64,000 nucleotides of DNA, taken from assembly GCA_024276675.1 (NCBI GenBank), contig JAJRWT010000027.1, positions 391,950 through 455,949 on the forward strand. Direction: 5' to 3'. Below, piece by piece: positions 42,890 through 51,570 of the stretch. This DNA comes from Myxococcota bacterium. Lineage in GTDB: Bacteria; Myxococcota_A; UBA796; JAFGLY01. The translations under genes were made by a program, and so were the position numbers. Every line of letters starts with the position of its first letter. Positions within the stretch are counted from its first letter, which is position 1. The notes under the pieces are model-generated. The model was not told the origin of the DNA. It was given only the letters and a program-made list of their open reading frames with translations, and searched no databases.

Positions 42890-45490
42890 CTACTTGAGCG
42901 AGTCCAGGCGCCTGCGAAGCGCTTTTCGGGCATCGTGAATGCCGCCCGACTCGGTAGCCTCCATGGCAGCCTCGTAGTACTTGCGTGCTTCTTCGCTGTT
43001 GCCGGCATCGCGGGCCATGTCGCCCAGTTCCCGGTTTGCCACCAGTACCTTGTTCCAGTCCTTGCTCTGCAGGGCGGGCTCCAGCGCAGCCTGGAAAGCC
43101 TCACGGGAGCCGGAGATCTCCCCCACCGATTTCAGGGCCATGCCCAGGTTGAAGTGGATTTCTTTCCTCAAGAGCCTGTCGGCGGGAGCCAGGTGTTCCA
43201 TGGCCTGGCGGAACAGGCTGGCGGCTTCATGATGGTTGCCCGCCAGGAAATTGAACAGCCCCAGGTTGTAGGTATCTGCGGCCAACAACTGCTTGAAGTT
43301 GAGTTTCCCGGTGAGTTCAAGGGCATGGCCGGCGCTGTTGATGGCAGCCTGGAAGTGCTTCAGGGTCGCCTGGGCCTGGCCCAGGAGGGCACTGGCGGTC
43401 CGCTCCTTTACCGGGTTTCGCAAAGCCTGCGCTATCTGCACACAACGATTGAGTACATCCGCTGCCTTGTCGGCCTGCTTGGTGAAGAGCAGGGTTTCCC
43501 CGAGGTTGAGAGCAGCTTCCAGGGCCAGGGCTCCCTGGCCGATCTGCCCGGCACGCTCGTTGGCGGTCTTGAACTGCTGGATGGCTTCGGAGAACTTCCG
43601 GTCCCGCTTGTAGACGAGCCCCCTGATGAAGGCAGCCTGGGCCTTGACATTGGGAGAGTCGGATGAGGTTTCGGCCAACTCCACCTGCTCAAGTGCGGCG
43701 TTGGAGTTGCCGTCGGACAGTTCGATCATGGCAATCTGGCTGTGGACCTCGGCGGCACGCATCTTGTCGCCTTCGGAGTTGAAAAAGGTGAGAGAATCGT
43801 TTGCGCGATCTCGGGCCCTGAAGAGGTCGCCCCTCCGCTGGTCCAGCCGACTCCCCAGCAGCAGAACCCAACCCTGCATGGTGCGGTCGTCCACCTGGGA
43901 AGCCCAGGCAATGGCTTCGTTGAACACCTTTTCGGCGGGTTCGACAGCATTCGCCAGGATGAGACGTTCCAGCAGGTTCATCAACACAGCCCTGCGCATG
44001 GGATCAGGCCAGGACACATCCGGAAACTCTTTGAGGATCTCGTGGGCCATTGCCCAAAGCTCGGTACGATCCGCCGAGATGGCCATGCCCTTCAGCAGGG
44101 CGGCTCTTTCACTCTCACCTGCTTCGGCATGTACCCTTATGGCCTTCACGATGAAGGCGTGGCCCCGAGGCACCAGGAAACGCTCAATGAAACGCCCCAC
44201 GTTGCCGGCTCTTTGCCGGGCTTGTTCGTCCCGGTTGGCCTCCAGGATGCCGAAACGGTAGATACCTCTCTTGAAGGCGTACATCCAGCTCTTTATCTGT
44301 TCGCTGTACTGGACTTCCTTGAAGAGTCCGCCACAGGCGTCCAGCAGGTCGTCCACGCTGTCTCTTTCCAGCCCCGCGATGTCGGCCACCAGGCTGGAAG
44401 GAAATAGCTGCCCCAACAGCGCTGCCAGGTGCGCCACCAGCGGGGCGTCCGATGCCTGTGCCTTGCGACGCTTGCCCACCTGTTGCGTGTCGGGTTCTTC
44501 CGGGGAGTCCTCGGGAGCGTCATCCAGCTCTGATTCGTCCACGTCGGTTGGAGTCAGGTCGATGAGGCCCATTCCGTCCAGGTCATCACCCAGCATGTCG
44601 CGTTCCTTCAACAGGTCCACCAGCTCGGCTACAAAACCAGGCTTCCCTGATGCAACACGAGCTATTCCGCTGGCGTTGCCATCCAGCCCGCGACTCTCCA
44701 GAAACTCTTGGACTTCGGTGGCACCCCAGGGCTCAAGTTGGAGATACTCCAGTTCCTCCCGACGCCTTGCCAGAAGATCCCGCCAGGCGGCGGAGATGTA
44801 GATACTGCTGTGGTCATCGATCGGTTCGGAGCCCAGAAGCAGGAGCATCCTCGTCTTGCCTGCCAGAGCGTCCATGAGGGCTTCGAGCAAGGACAGGACG
44901 GGTAGACTATGGCAGTTGTGGATGTTCTGTAGTTCCAGGATGACAGGCAGCTTGGACGCTATGCCCAGCAGCACCTTGATGAGCCCCAGGGCCGGGTTGT
45001 CGCGGGGAAGGCTGAGTTGGAAGGTGTCTTCACCGGGTTTGGGGGGGCGCTTCAAGCCCTCGATGAAGGCCTGGAACCAAGCCTGGGTACGCCTGGAATG
45101 GCGTGGCAATTGAGCGTTGAGTACCATTTCCACCTTGGTACCCAGGAGCTTTTCCCGGTGGAGCGCGCCGTAGAGACCGGCGTACATGCGCACCAGGGTC
45201 CGCATTCCGTCTTCCTCGTCCATGACCGGTATCCGCAGCACCAGGACGTCGTCTTCCAGGGAAGCTGCTTCACGCACCAACTCTCCCACCAGGGCCCGCT
45301 TGCCACCCCCCACCGGAGCCTGCAAAACCAGGGTTCTGCCATCGCCTGCCAGCGCTGCCTCAAGGTGTTGCCTCAAGGTACGCACATCGGATTCTCGGGC
45401 TACAAAGACGTTTTCTTTTGCTTCACTTGTTTCTTGCACCACATGCTCCAATGGGACACCAGGGTATCCCTGATGGTTTTGCGTTTCCAA
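42890..45490 (-). CDS. Predicted ATPase with C-terminal TPR array (STAND-like)
   Basis: The protein has 866 residues. The N-terminal NTPase domain reads LQAPVGGGKRALVGEL at the Walker A site, with Arg instead of Ser or Thr after the Lys, and VILELQNIH at the Walker B site. Both are degenerate, so ATP hydrolysis is doubtful. After an acidic linker (about residues 320-350) come winged-helix-like and many TPR units, including ALEAALNLGETLLFTKQADKA. This is the general layout of MalT/AfsR-like STAND proteins, but no DNA-binding domain is seen. The start is a TTG at 45490 with weak Shine-Dalgarno. A good minus-strand promoter lies at 45745-45772. It may be a scaffold or signalling protein. Confidence 0.7.
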   Translation of the reverse strand: METQNHQGYPGVPLEHVVQETSEAKENVFVARESDVRTLRQHLEAALAGDGRTLVLQAPVGGGKRALVGELVREAASLEDDVLVLRIPVMDEEDGMRTLVRMYAGLYGALHREKLLGTKVEMVLNAQLPRHSRRTQAWFQAFIEGLKRPPKPGEDTFQLSLPRDNPALGLIKVLLGIASKLPVILELQNIHNCHSLPVLSLLEALMDALAGKTRMLLLLGSEPIDDHSSIYISAAWRDLLARRREELEYLQLEPWGATEVQEFLESRGLDGNASGIARVASGKPGFVAELVDLLKERDMLGDDLDGMGLIDLTPTDVDESELDDAPEDSPEEPDTQQVGKRRKAQASDAPLVAHLAALLGQLFPSSLVADIAGLERDSVDDLLDACGGLFKEVQYSEQIKSWMYAFKRGIYRFGILEANRDEQARQRAGNVGRFIERFLVPRGHAFIVKAIRVHAEAGESERAALLKGMAISADRTELWAMAHEILKEFPDVSWPDPMRRAVLMNLLERLILANAVEPAEKVFNEAIAWASQVDDRTMQGWVLLLGSRLDQRRGDLFRARDRANDSLTFFNSEGDKMRAAEVHSQIAMIELSDGNSNAALEQVELAETSSDSPNVKAQAAFIRGLVYKRDRKFSEAIQQFKTANERAGQIGQGALALEAALNLGETLLFTKQADKAADVLNRCVQIAQALRNPVKERTASALLGQAQATLKHFQAAINSAGHALELTGKLNFKQLLAADTYNLGLFNFLAGNHHEAASLFRQAMEHLAPADRLLRKEIHFNLGMALKSVGEISGSREAFQAALEPALQSKDWNKVLVANRELGDMARDAGNSEEARKYYEAAMEATESGGIHDARKALRRRLDSLK

Positions 45491-46040
45491 CTACGTGACA
45501 ACCTCTTCCGGGCATTCCCCGGGCCCGCCACCCCCGGGCAGAGGGGCAAGGACACATGAAAAAACCTGCAGTGTCCAGGCGCCGAGCCATCCTTCCCGGC
45601 AGCCATGTTCGTCGCTCGCATATTCACGATATTCCCAGCTTCACACGCTTTGCCGGCCTGGCACTCCAACGCCCCCGGTACCGGGGAGTTGTTCTTTTGC
45701 GAACCTGAACCCGCGAACCGGATCCGCGTACCCGAAGGCCCGCGAATATAAGCCGGGAACACGTCTTGTCAACGAGACGCTTTTTCGTGTTACTACAATT
45801 CCCCTCTTCTCTGGCGACTGTCTCACGCTCCAGCGGGATGCTCCTGTCGCCAGCCGGGCAGACTCCACGGTGCTGGCCTGGAGCAGTTGGCGGACAATAG
45901 TAACCAGACTCTCAACCACATCCGCAGGTCATGGTGGTTTCCAGGCAGACAGATGCGCTATATTCTGCTCTCTCCTGCCCTGGTGGGCAGCACTGGCGAC
46001 ACCCTCCCAAGCACCCACCATACACGAGTCCGGAGGCCAG
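45491..46040. other. Non-coding divergent region with one strong promoter
   Basis: These 550 bases lie between the ATPase/TPR gene (minus) and a lipoprotein gene (plus). They hold the sigma-70-like minus-strand promoter described separately and a hairpin plus T-run at 45762-45785. The hairpin shares bases with the promoter's -35 box, so I do not call it a terminator. The remainder has no feature I can support, and open frames here look random. Confidence 0.45.
45745..45772 (-). promoter_or_regulatory. Sigma-70-type promoter for the ATPase/TPR gene
   Basis: On the minus strand, TTGACA (45772-45767) and TATATT (45750-45745) are separated by 16 bases. The -35 box matches consensus fully and the -10 box at five of six positions. 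Transcription would start near 45738 and give a leader of about 250 bases before the ATPase/TPR gene. Confidence 0.6.
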
Positions 46041-46568
46041 ATGGCAGATTACATTGTTCTTCGATGCAGGCGAAGACGAAGCCCTGCGCTCGCATTGATG
46101 CTGTCCCTGCTGGGTACGTTGGCGTTGTCTCCTGCATGTTCTCAAGGGGGGCTGGATCCAGATGCATCGCACTGGGAGGTCACGGTCTCCATGACCGAAG
46201 ACCTCTGCAACAACAGCCCCGTGGACTACCAGGAAACCTTCACATATTCACTGTACTACGAACCGGAGGGGAGCGGAGTGGACCTGCGCATCGATGGCGC
46301 ATCCTTCGCGACGGGAGTCATCTCCGGTTGCATGGTGGAATACGAGAGCCCCATCACCGGCGAGGAACGTGGAGAAGACCTCTGGATCAAGTGGCAGCTC
46401 ACGGGCGAGGCCACCCACCGCCCGGGCGGCTACTCCTGCGATCTGGACGATGGCGTGGACTGGTCCGGCGAGGAAGTCTTCCAGGTGGTGTCCAGCGATG
46501 ACCCCGATTTCTCCGTTGGATGTACCTACACCACAAACGTCGTGGGCATCTACCTGGAGAACGACTAG
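46041..46568 (+). CDS. Small secreted lipoprotein, unknown
   Basis: The protein has 175 residues. A basic N-terminus (RCRRRRS) precedes a hydrophobic segment that ends LSPACSQGG, with a plausible lipobox Cys at about residue 34. The mature domain is beta-rich and acidic with several Cys pairs (MTEDLCNN, SGCMVEYE, YSCDLDDG, VGCTYTT). No family is recognised. GGAGG precedes the ATG. The next gene starts two bases after the stop, so the two are probably co-translated. Confidence 0.65.
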   Translation: MADYIVLRCRRRRSPALALMLSLLGTLALSPACSQGGLDPDASHWEVTVSMTEDLCNNSPVDYQETFTYSLYYEPEGSGVDLRIDGASFATGVISGCMVEYESPITGEERGEDLWIKWQLTGEATHRPGGYSCDLDDGVDWSGEEVFQVVSSDDPDFSVGCTYTTNVVGIYLEND

Positions 46569-46570
46569 CG

Positions 46571-47227
46571 TTGGGACGAGCCAGGGACCAACTCACCTTC
46601 CTGTCAGGGTTGGTCGTGGGTGCCACGGCAGTCTACCTGCTGGTTCCTGTCGAAACCACCCCCCAGCCAGGCCCCGCCTTGTCCGGTACGGTACCTCCCG
46701 GGTCGGTTCCGGGGCCCGCCCCAGCCGCGCAACAACCGGCAGAGCCCAACTCCGCCGCGGGCGCCTCGTCCACCACAACCAGCGAAATCCCGCCATTGGC
46801 ACAGACAACAACACTGGCCGCCAGGTCTCCACTGCCCACAGATCCCGACACCGCAGCTTCTCCACCGTCCAACGGCCCAGGCGCTCCTTTTTCCGGAACC
46901 CCACCTGTCTCCATAGAAGAACACCTCGCCCGTGCTCCCACCCAATGGCTAGCGATGGCCTCGGCCATCGAAACATCACCTGCTCCCGATGCACCAGGCC
47001 TTGCGGAGCGAGCACGGCGCATGGCTATACGGGTACCCACGAAATCCGCAACCCTCCCCCCCCTCCAGGAAGTCGTCTCCCTGCTGGTGGCCGAAAAGCT
47101 CCTGTTGGATGCCATGAAAGTCGGTGGATTCGCTACCGGTGAATTGGGGGCCGAAGTAGAGTCCTTGCTGTCCTTGCCAGAATCGCCAGTACCGATGCAA
47201 GGCCAACAGTCCCTCCGGCCACATTGA
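46571..47227 (+). CDS. Membrane-anchored protein with Pro/Ser/Thr-rich linker
   Basis: The protein has 218 residues. A single transmembrane segment (LTFLSGLVVGATAVYLLVPV) is followed by about 100 residues rich in Pro, Ala, Ser and Thr, the usual cell-wall-spanning linker, and a small helical C-terminal domain (ARRMAIRVPTK, EVVSLLVAEKLLLDAM). The TTG at 46571 is preferred because GGAGAA lies upstream and it directly follows the lipoprotein stop. Function is unknown; a structural envelope role is plausible. Confidence 0.6.
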   Translation: MGRARDQLTFLSGLVVGATAVYLLVPVETTPQPGPALSGTVPPGSVPGPAPAAQQPAEPNSAAGASSTTTSEIPPLAQTTTLAARSPLPTDPDTAASPPSNGPGAPFSGTPPVSIEEHLARAPTQWLAMASAIETSPAPDAPGLAERARRMAIRVPTKSATLPPLQEVVSLLVAEKLLLDAMKVGGFATGELGAEVESLLSLPESPVPMQGQQSLRPH

Positions 47228-47270
47228 GCAGCACAGGCACGACACTCCACCAGACCCACAGGAGACCACC

Positions 47271-47681
47271 TTGTTTCAAAGATTCTCACAGGCCATCTCC
47301 CCGTACGCCAACCTGCCCCTTCGCCTTGGAACGGGGTTGGCCATGGTGCTCCACGGCTGGGCCATCGTGGGAAACGTCCCTTCTTTCGCAAGAGAAATAA
47401 GAGACCTGGACCTACCCTACCACGAGCCCCTGGCCTGGGCCGCCATCGCCGTACAGATCCTGGGCGGCACTCTCCTGATCATCGGTTTCCACACCAGGAA
47501 GGCAGCACTTTCCATAGCCGTGGTCATGGGCGTGGCCACCTTCGTGGAACGATGGCCGGACGGCTACTTCGCCACGACAGGTGGCTTCGAATACTCCCTG
47601 CTGCTCATGCTCGCCGCCCTGACCCTGGCCATGAGCGGTGCAGGCAAGGCGAGCCTCGACTCCCTGAAAGGCAACCCATAG
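47271..47681 (+). CDS. DoxX-family membrane protein
   Basis: The protein has 136 residues. It has four hydrophobic helices with the DoxX pattern: PLRLGTGLAMVLHGW in helix 1, AWAAIAVQILGGTLLIIGFHTR in helix 2, then AVVMGVATFVERW and EYSLLLMLAALTLAM. DoxX proteins are inner-membrane proteins linked to redox balance or quinone-dependent oxidation, mostly uncharacterised. The TTG start has AGGAG before it. The MITE-like palindrome begins two bases after the stop codon. Confidence 0.8.
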   Translation: MFQRFSQAISPYANLPLRLGTGLAMVLHGWAIVGNVPSFAREIRDLDLPYHEPLAWAAIAVQILGGTLLIIGFHTRKAALSIAVVMGVATFVERWPDGYFATTGGFEYSLLLMLAALTLAMSGAGKASLDSLKGNP

Positions 47682-47682
47682 T

Positions 47683-47849
47683 TAGTTCCCATCCGGAAAC
47701 TGCTCCCATCGCAGGAGCGGCCCATTACTTCGCCAGGCACGCCCGGGCAACCACTTGAAATAGCGATGCTATTCCGGCGGCTTGCCCGAACGCACCTGGC
47801 TCGAAAGCGACTCGCTCCTGCTCGGTCCGCACTTTCCGGACGGGAACTA
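47683..47849. mobile_element. MITE-like long palindromic element, copy 2
   Basis: The ends are inverted repeats: TAGTTCCCATCCGGAAA (47683-47699) and TTTCCGGACGGGAACTA (47833-47849), 16 of 17 matching. The two internal arms also pair imperfectly along the whole 167 bases, so the RNA or single strand could form one long hairpin. The left arm matches copy 1 (11-66) closely, and a shorter relative follows enolase (58601-58660). The element has no gene. TTAG flanks both sides (47682-47685 and 47851-47854), possibly a target duplication. It sits between two convergent genes, so it may also terminate transcription. No transposase is seen. Confidence 0.7.
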
Positions 47850-47861
47850 GTTAGATCCGGC

Positions 47862-47966
47862 TCATTTTTGGCCTGGCGTTCGTTCACCCGCCACCATGAT
47901 CCTGGCGGAGAGCAGGCCCACCAACCCGATGGTCGCCAGCCCCATGATCGAGCAAAATATCAGCAT
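47862..47966 (-). CDS. Possible 34-residue transmembrane micro-protein
   Basis: The reading frame from the ATG at 47966 gives one hydrophobic helix (FCSIMGLATIGLVGLLSARI) flanked by a short charged tail (VAGERTPGQK). It begins just after the stop of the aldehyde-dehydrogenase homologue (47975) on the same strand. GGGAG lies directly beside the ATG, too close for a normal Shine-Dalgarno, so translation is doubtful. The composition looks like a membrane peptide, but chance cannot be excluded. Confidence 0.25.
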   Translation of the reverse strand: MLIFCSIMGLATIGLVGLLSARIMVAGERTPGQK

Positions 47967-47974
47967 CTCCCGCC

Positions 47975-49567
47975 CTATTCGTAGACTGATTCCAGGGCCG
48001 ACGAGATATCCAGGATGTTGTCGTCGGGCTCCGAGACCATGGCCGCCCTGCCGTCCTCGCCCTGCCAGTTGACCCCAGGGACCAGGGCCGTTGCGTTGAA
48101 GGGCCGAAGCTCCATCAGGCATGCTCTTGGGAAGGTCAGTACATGGAGCATTTCCAGGCCGTCGGGATAACCGTTGCTGGAACGGCCGAGTCCCACCCTT
48201 GGCAATCGCAGGTATGAACCCAGCGTACCGCGATTCACGTTGAGAGCCCCCGTGCGCAGCACCTCCTGCATTTCGCCCAGGACAGGGTTTTCGGGCCTGG
48301 TGAAAACGCTGGTCACGGGCCTGTAGAAAGCCTGGTTGTGCAGGGCGGCGGCCTCTTCCCATGAATCCACCCTGTAGATGAGCTGGATGGGGCCCGGGGG
48401 TTCCTCGTTGAGGAACGGGGTACCATTGTCCCAGTGTACCTGGAATATTGCCGGACGCACGTAGAAACCCCTGTGCCCCTCGACGGTTTCGTTGGCCGCG
48501 GGGAGCAACGGGACATGCCCCTTGCCGGCAAGGGCCCTGGCATAGCGACGGTACCTGGTGCGGAAGTTTTCCGATACCAACGGCCCCATGAAGGTGTGGG
48601 GATCAAAACCATAGCCCACGTTCACCCTGGCTGTGCGCTGTACGAGCGTCTCCAGGAGCTGGTCGAAAATACCGGAGGTTACGATCAATCGACCGGTACT
48701 GTTGTGGCGCTGGCCAGCCGTGAGAAAAGATCCAACCATGATTTCGTACGCGGTACGCTCCACGTCGGCGTCGTCCAGAACCAGGGCCAGGCCCTTTCCA
48801 CCACACTGGTACACGGCGGGCAACTCCGGGCGGTCGAATATGGCCCTGCGCACGGACATGGCCGTGTCGAAGCTGCCCGTGAAGAGCAGCATGTCGATAC
48901 CCGGATGCACAACGAGGCGCTGACCGATGACGGTCCCCGAGCCCTGAACCATGTTGAAAACGCCCCGCGGCAAGCGACATCGATCCCACAGGTCCGCAAC
49001 CGCCTGCCCCACACCGGGCGTAAACTTGCTGGGCTTGAACACCACGGCGTTTCCGGCAAGAATGGCGCTCGCGCTCTGGGTGGTGGGAACCAGCAGGGGC
49101 ATGTTGTAGGGCGACAATATGGCGACGACGCCGCGCGCCAGCCAGTCCATGCGTGCACCCACCTCGTCGACGATCCTGGAGGAGAGCATGGAAATGCCAT
49201 CTTCCAGCAGTATGTCCAGCATCCGGACAGTTGCATGTACTTCCTGGCGAGCTTCCCACAGTGGCTTGCCAGTTTCACGCGTGATCAATATCGCCAGGTG
49301 TTCGTGCAGATGGAGCAACGCCTCGCGGAATCGGTAGAGTGACGTGGCTCTGTCGGCCACGGTTACCCGCCTCCAGACGCGCACGCCAATGGCGGCACAC
49401 TCTATGGCATCATCCACATTTTGTTCAGAAAAAGGGAAACGCCCCAGGACGTCACTGCGATCCCCGGGGTTCACACCGTTGATGTAGCCGTCCACCACTT
49501 CTGACTTGATGAACGAACCGTAGATATAGTCCCCCTTCCTGAGGAGGCGGTCACGCATGGAGTACAC
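47975..49567 (-). CDS. Aldehyde dehydrogenase homologue without catalytic residues
   Basis: The protein has 530 residues. The fold is clearly ALDH, closest by eye to AstD (succinylglutamate semialdehyde dehydrogenase): SPYNMPLLVPTTQSASAILAGNAVVFKPS, LPRGVFNMVQGSG and LLFTGSFDTA. However, the catalytic Cys site, GQRC in AstD, reads GQRHNSTGR (codon CAC, His), and the general-base Glu of ELGG is Gln (VYQCGGK). Both key residues are therefore missing, and dehydrogenase activity by the usual mechanism is not expected. The frame is intact and full length, so it is not an obvious pseudogene. The start is a GTG with GGAGGG. It diverges from the cystathionine beta-synthase gene. Confidence 0.85.
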   Translation of the reverse strand: MYSMRDRLLRKGDYIYGSFIKSEVVDGYINGVNPGDRSDVLGRFPFSEQNVDDAIECAAIGVRVWRRVTVADRATSLYRFREALLHLHEHLAILITRETGKPLWEARQEVHATVRMLDILLEDGISMLSSRIVDEVGARMDWLARGVVAILSPYNMPLLVPTTQSASAILAGNAVVFKPSKFTPGVGQAVADLWDRCRLPRGVFNMVQGSGTVIGQRLVVHPGIDMLLFTGSFDTAMSVRRAIFDRPELPAVYQCGGKGLALVLDDADVERTAYEIMVGSFLTAGQRHNSTGRLIVTSGIFDQLLETLVQRTARVNVGYGFDPHTFMGPLVSENFRTRYRRYARALAGKGHVPLLPAANETVEGHRGFYVRPAIFQVHWDNGTPFLNEEPPGPIQLIYRVDSWEEAAALHNQAFYRPVTSVFTRPENPVLGEMQEVLRTGALNVNRGTLGSYLRLPRVGLGRSSNGYPDGLEMLHVLTFPRACLMELRPFNATALVPGVNWQGEDGRAAMVSEPDDNILDISSALESVYE

Positions 49568-49603
49568 GATGGACCCTCCATACTCCGTCGGCGACTTGGA
49601 GCC

Positions 49604-49641
49604 GACAGATTATACCCTGTCTGGTAACAAAGAACCCTGTC
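49604..49641 (-). promoter_or_regulatory. Candidate promoter with two GACAGGGT direct repeats
   Basis: On the minus strand a consensus TATAAT (49614-49609) lies about 40 bases before the GTG of the ALDH homologue. Two exact copies of GACAGGGT (49641-49634 and 49621-49614), 20 bases apart (two helical turns), lie just upstream, the second abutting the -10 box. No good -35 box is present, which would suit an activator-dependent promoter. Confidence 0.4.
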
Positions 49642-49697
49642 AGGTTGCATGAACACACGGAAGCACTCCTGAAGTCGCGACGAAACGGAACCAAAAC

Positions 49698-51086
49698 ATG
49701 AAAAACGTCCATGAGAATATAGCCTCGTGTGTAGGAAATACGCCCGCAGTCAAGCTGAACCGGGTGACAAGGTTGTTCGAGGCCAGCGTCTACGCAAAAC
49801 TGGAATATCTCAACCCGGGAGGATCTCTCAAGGACCGATTGGCGCAATCCATCATTCGCGAAGCCGAAAACAACGGTAGACTGGTACCGGGTGGCACAAT
49901 AATCGAACGGACCACGGGTAACATGGGGGTCGCGCTGGCCATGGCGGCGGCCACAAGGGGATATCGCTCCATCTTCGTCGTTCCTGACAGGCAATCCGAC
50001 GAAACCCGTGCGGCTCTCCGTTCCTATGGAGCCAGGGTGGTGGTGACTCCCGCCAACGCCGAACCAGACGATCCCAGGAGCGCCAACATGGTGGCAATGC
50101 GCCTGGCCCAGGAGACACCCCGCAGCTACTACGTGGACCAGTACAGGACCGAAATCAACCCCAACGTACATTATTCATCCACGGGGCCGGAGATCTGGGA
50201 GCAGTTCGACGGGCAAATCGACGTCTTCATCACCGGAATCGGAACCGGCGGCACCATCTCCGGCGTAGGCCGCTACATCAAGGAACGTAGCCCAGAAACC
50301 ACCATCGTTGGCGTGGATCCCGTAGGCTCGGTCATCTACGATTTCTTCCACACCCGGCACATCACCACTGCCCAACCATTCATGGTGGAAGGCATCGGGA
50401 GCAGCTTTGTCCCCGCCACTCTCGACATCGACGTGATCGACAATATCTTCAGGATAAACGACAAGGAGAGCTTTCAAATGGCAAGAAAGCTTCTCCGTGA
50501 AGAAGGCATCTTCGTCGGCGGCTCCAGCGGAGCGACCGTGGCGGGAGCCATCAAGTACCTCCGCCAGAACGACCGCAAGGGTCTCAAGGTGGTGCTGCTG
50601 CTCCCCGACTCCGGCGCCCGCTACCTGTCTCGCATCTTCGACGACAACTGGATGCGAGACAACGGATTCCTGGATCCGGATCCGGGCCTCGGCACCGTCG
50701 GAGAACTGTTGTTGGACCTGGGCGAACGGGAACTGTTCACCGTGGACTCCAGGGCACGCGTGCCCGAAGTCATCGCCATCTTGAAGCTCCATGGCATTTC
50801 CCAGGTCCCGGTGATGAAGGGCGGACGGCTACTGGGAATACTCTCGGAAAACCAACTCCTGGAACGTACTCTTCGAGGGGGCTCACCCGGGGCCAGGGCC
50901 GGAGATCTCGCTGAAACCGCCTACTTCACGGTGGACCGCGAAACTGAGCTGTCTGTGCTGCTGAACCTGTTCCGCCAATCCCGCGTGGCAATAGTCATGG
51001 AAGACGGTAGACCCGCCAGCATCGTGGCACGTATAGACGTAATCGACTTCATTTCCCGAAACAAAGCGCCTGTCGTGGAACCTTGA
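49698..51086 (+). CDS. cbs: Cystathionine beta-synthase (PLP domain plus CBS pair)
   Basis: The protein has 462 residues. The PLP-binding Lys is in NPGGSLKDRLA, the substrate loop in RTTGNMGVALA, the phosphate loop in GIGTGGTISGVG, and GGSSGATVAGA follows. Two CBS domains occupy about residues 335-455. It would join homocysteine and serine, or act as a cysteine synthase; the CBS pair suggests control by adenosyl ligands. No N-terminal haem domain is present. It is divergent from the ALDH homologue. Confidence 0.9.
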   Translation: MKNVHENIASCVGNTPAVKLNRVTRLFEASVYAKLEYLNPGGSLKDRLAQSIIREAENNGRLVPGGTIIERTTGNMGVALAMAAATRGYRSIFVVPDRQSDETRAALRSYGARVVVTPANAEPDDPRSANMVAMRLAQETPRSYYVDQYRTEINPNVHYSSTGPEIWEQFDGQIDVFITGIGTGGTISGVGRYIKERSPETTIVGVDPVGSVIYDFFHTRHITTAQPFMVEGIGSSFVPATLDIDVIDNIFRINDKESFQMARKLLREEGIFVGGSSGATVAGAIKYLRQNDRKGLKVVLLLPDSGARYLSRIFDDNWMRDNGFLDPDPGLGTVGELLLDLGERELFTVDSRARVPEVIAILKLHGISQVPVMKGGRLLGILSENQLLERTLRGGSPGARAGDLAETAYFTVDRETELSVLLNLFRQSRVAIVMEDGRPASIVARIDVIDFISRNKAPVVEP

Positions 51087-51200
51087 GCACAGGGCAGCGG
51101 GAGGGATTGCGAGGTACAACTTCGCCTGCCCACATGGAATCTGAACCGGCCAATCGGGTTTTCTGTCCAGGCATCGATGGAACCTTCCGGGGAGCGGACA

Positions 51201-51470
51201 ATGCGAGTTTCGCACTACTCATGGCTGCCCCTGGTCCTTCACTTTTCCTTTTCCTGCTCTCTTCAACAGGAGACCGAAGCTGTCCCCAACTGTGATCCAC
51301 GGGAGATCTTCTACCAGGACCAAGATGCCGATGGTCTTGGCACGGCTCTCCATATCTACATCGGCTGCGATGCCCCAGAAGGCTTTGTTACCGACTCCGG
51401 CGATTGTGATGACTCCAATCCCAACACCATGGACTGCCCTGACACGGGATCCGAAGAAACCGGCCTGTAA
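51201..51470 (+). CDS. Mini lipoprotein with a single MopE metal-binding motif
   Basis: The protein has 89 residues. The signal peptide ends in FSFSC (a likely lipobox), and the rest is one MopE-type unit: FYQDQDADGLG, GCDAPEGFVTDSGDCDDSNP, then a short acidic tail ending CPDTGSEETGL. It looks like one unit of the giant lipoprotein at 8038-16572 made into a stand-alone protein. GGGGAG precedes the ATG. It probably binds Ca2+ or a similar ion on the cell surface. Confidence 0.7.
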   Translation: MRVSHYSWLPLVLHFSFSCSLQQETEAVPNCDPREIFYQDQDADGLGTALHIYIGCDAPEGFVTDSGDCDDSNPNTMDCPDTGSEETGL

Positions 51471-51570
51471 CATTAGGATGCGGACACGGCCGCCAGGATG
51501 ATCCTCCACGCCTGCTGGACGAAAGCCCGGCCCACGAAGGAACAGGCCCCGCGGGTGAACAACACTCTGA

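Noticed and set aside
45762..45785. Hairpin with T-run resembling a plus-strand terminator
   Set aside because: No plus-strand gene lies upstream, and the bases overlap the -35 box of a better-supported minus-strand promoter.
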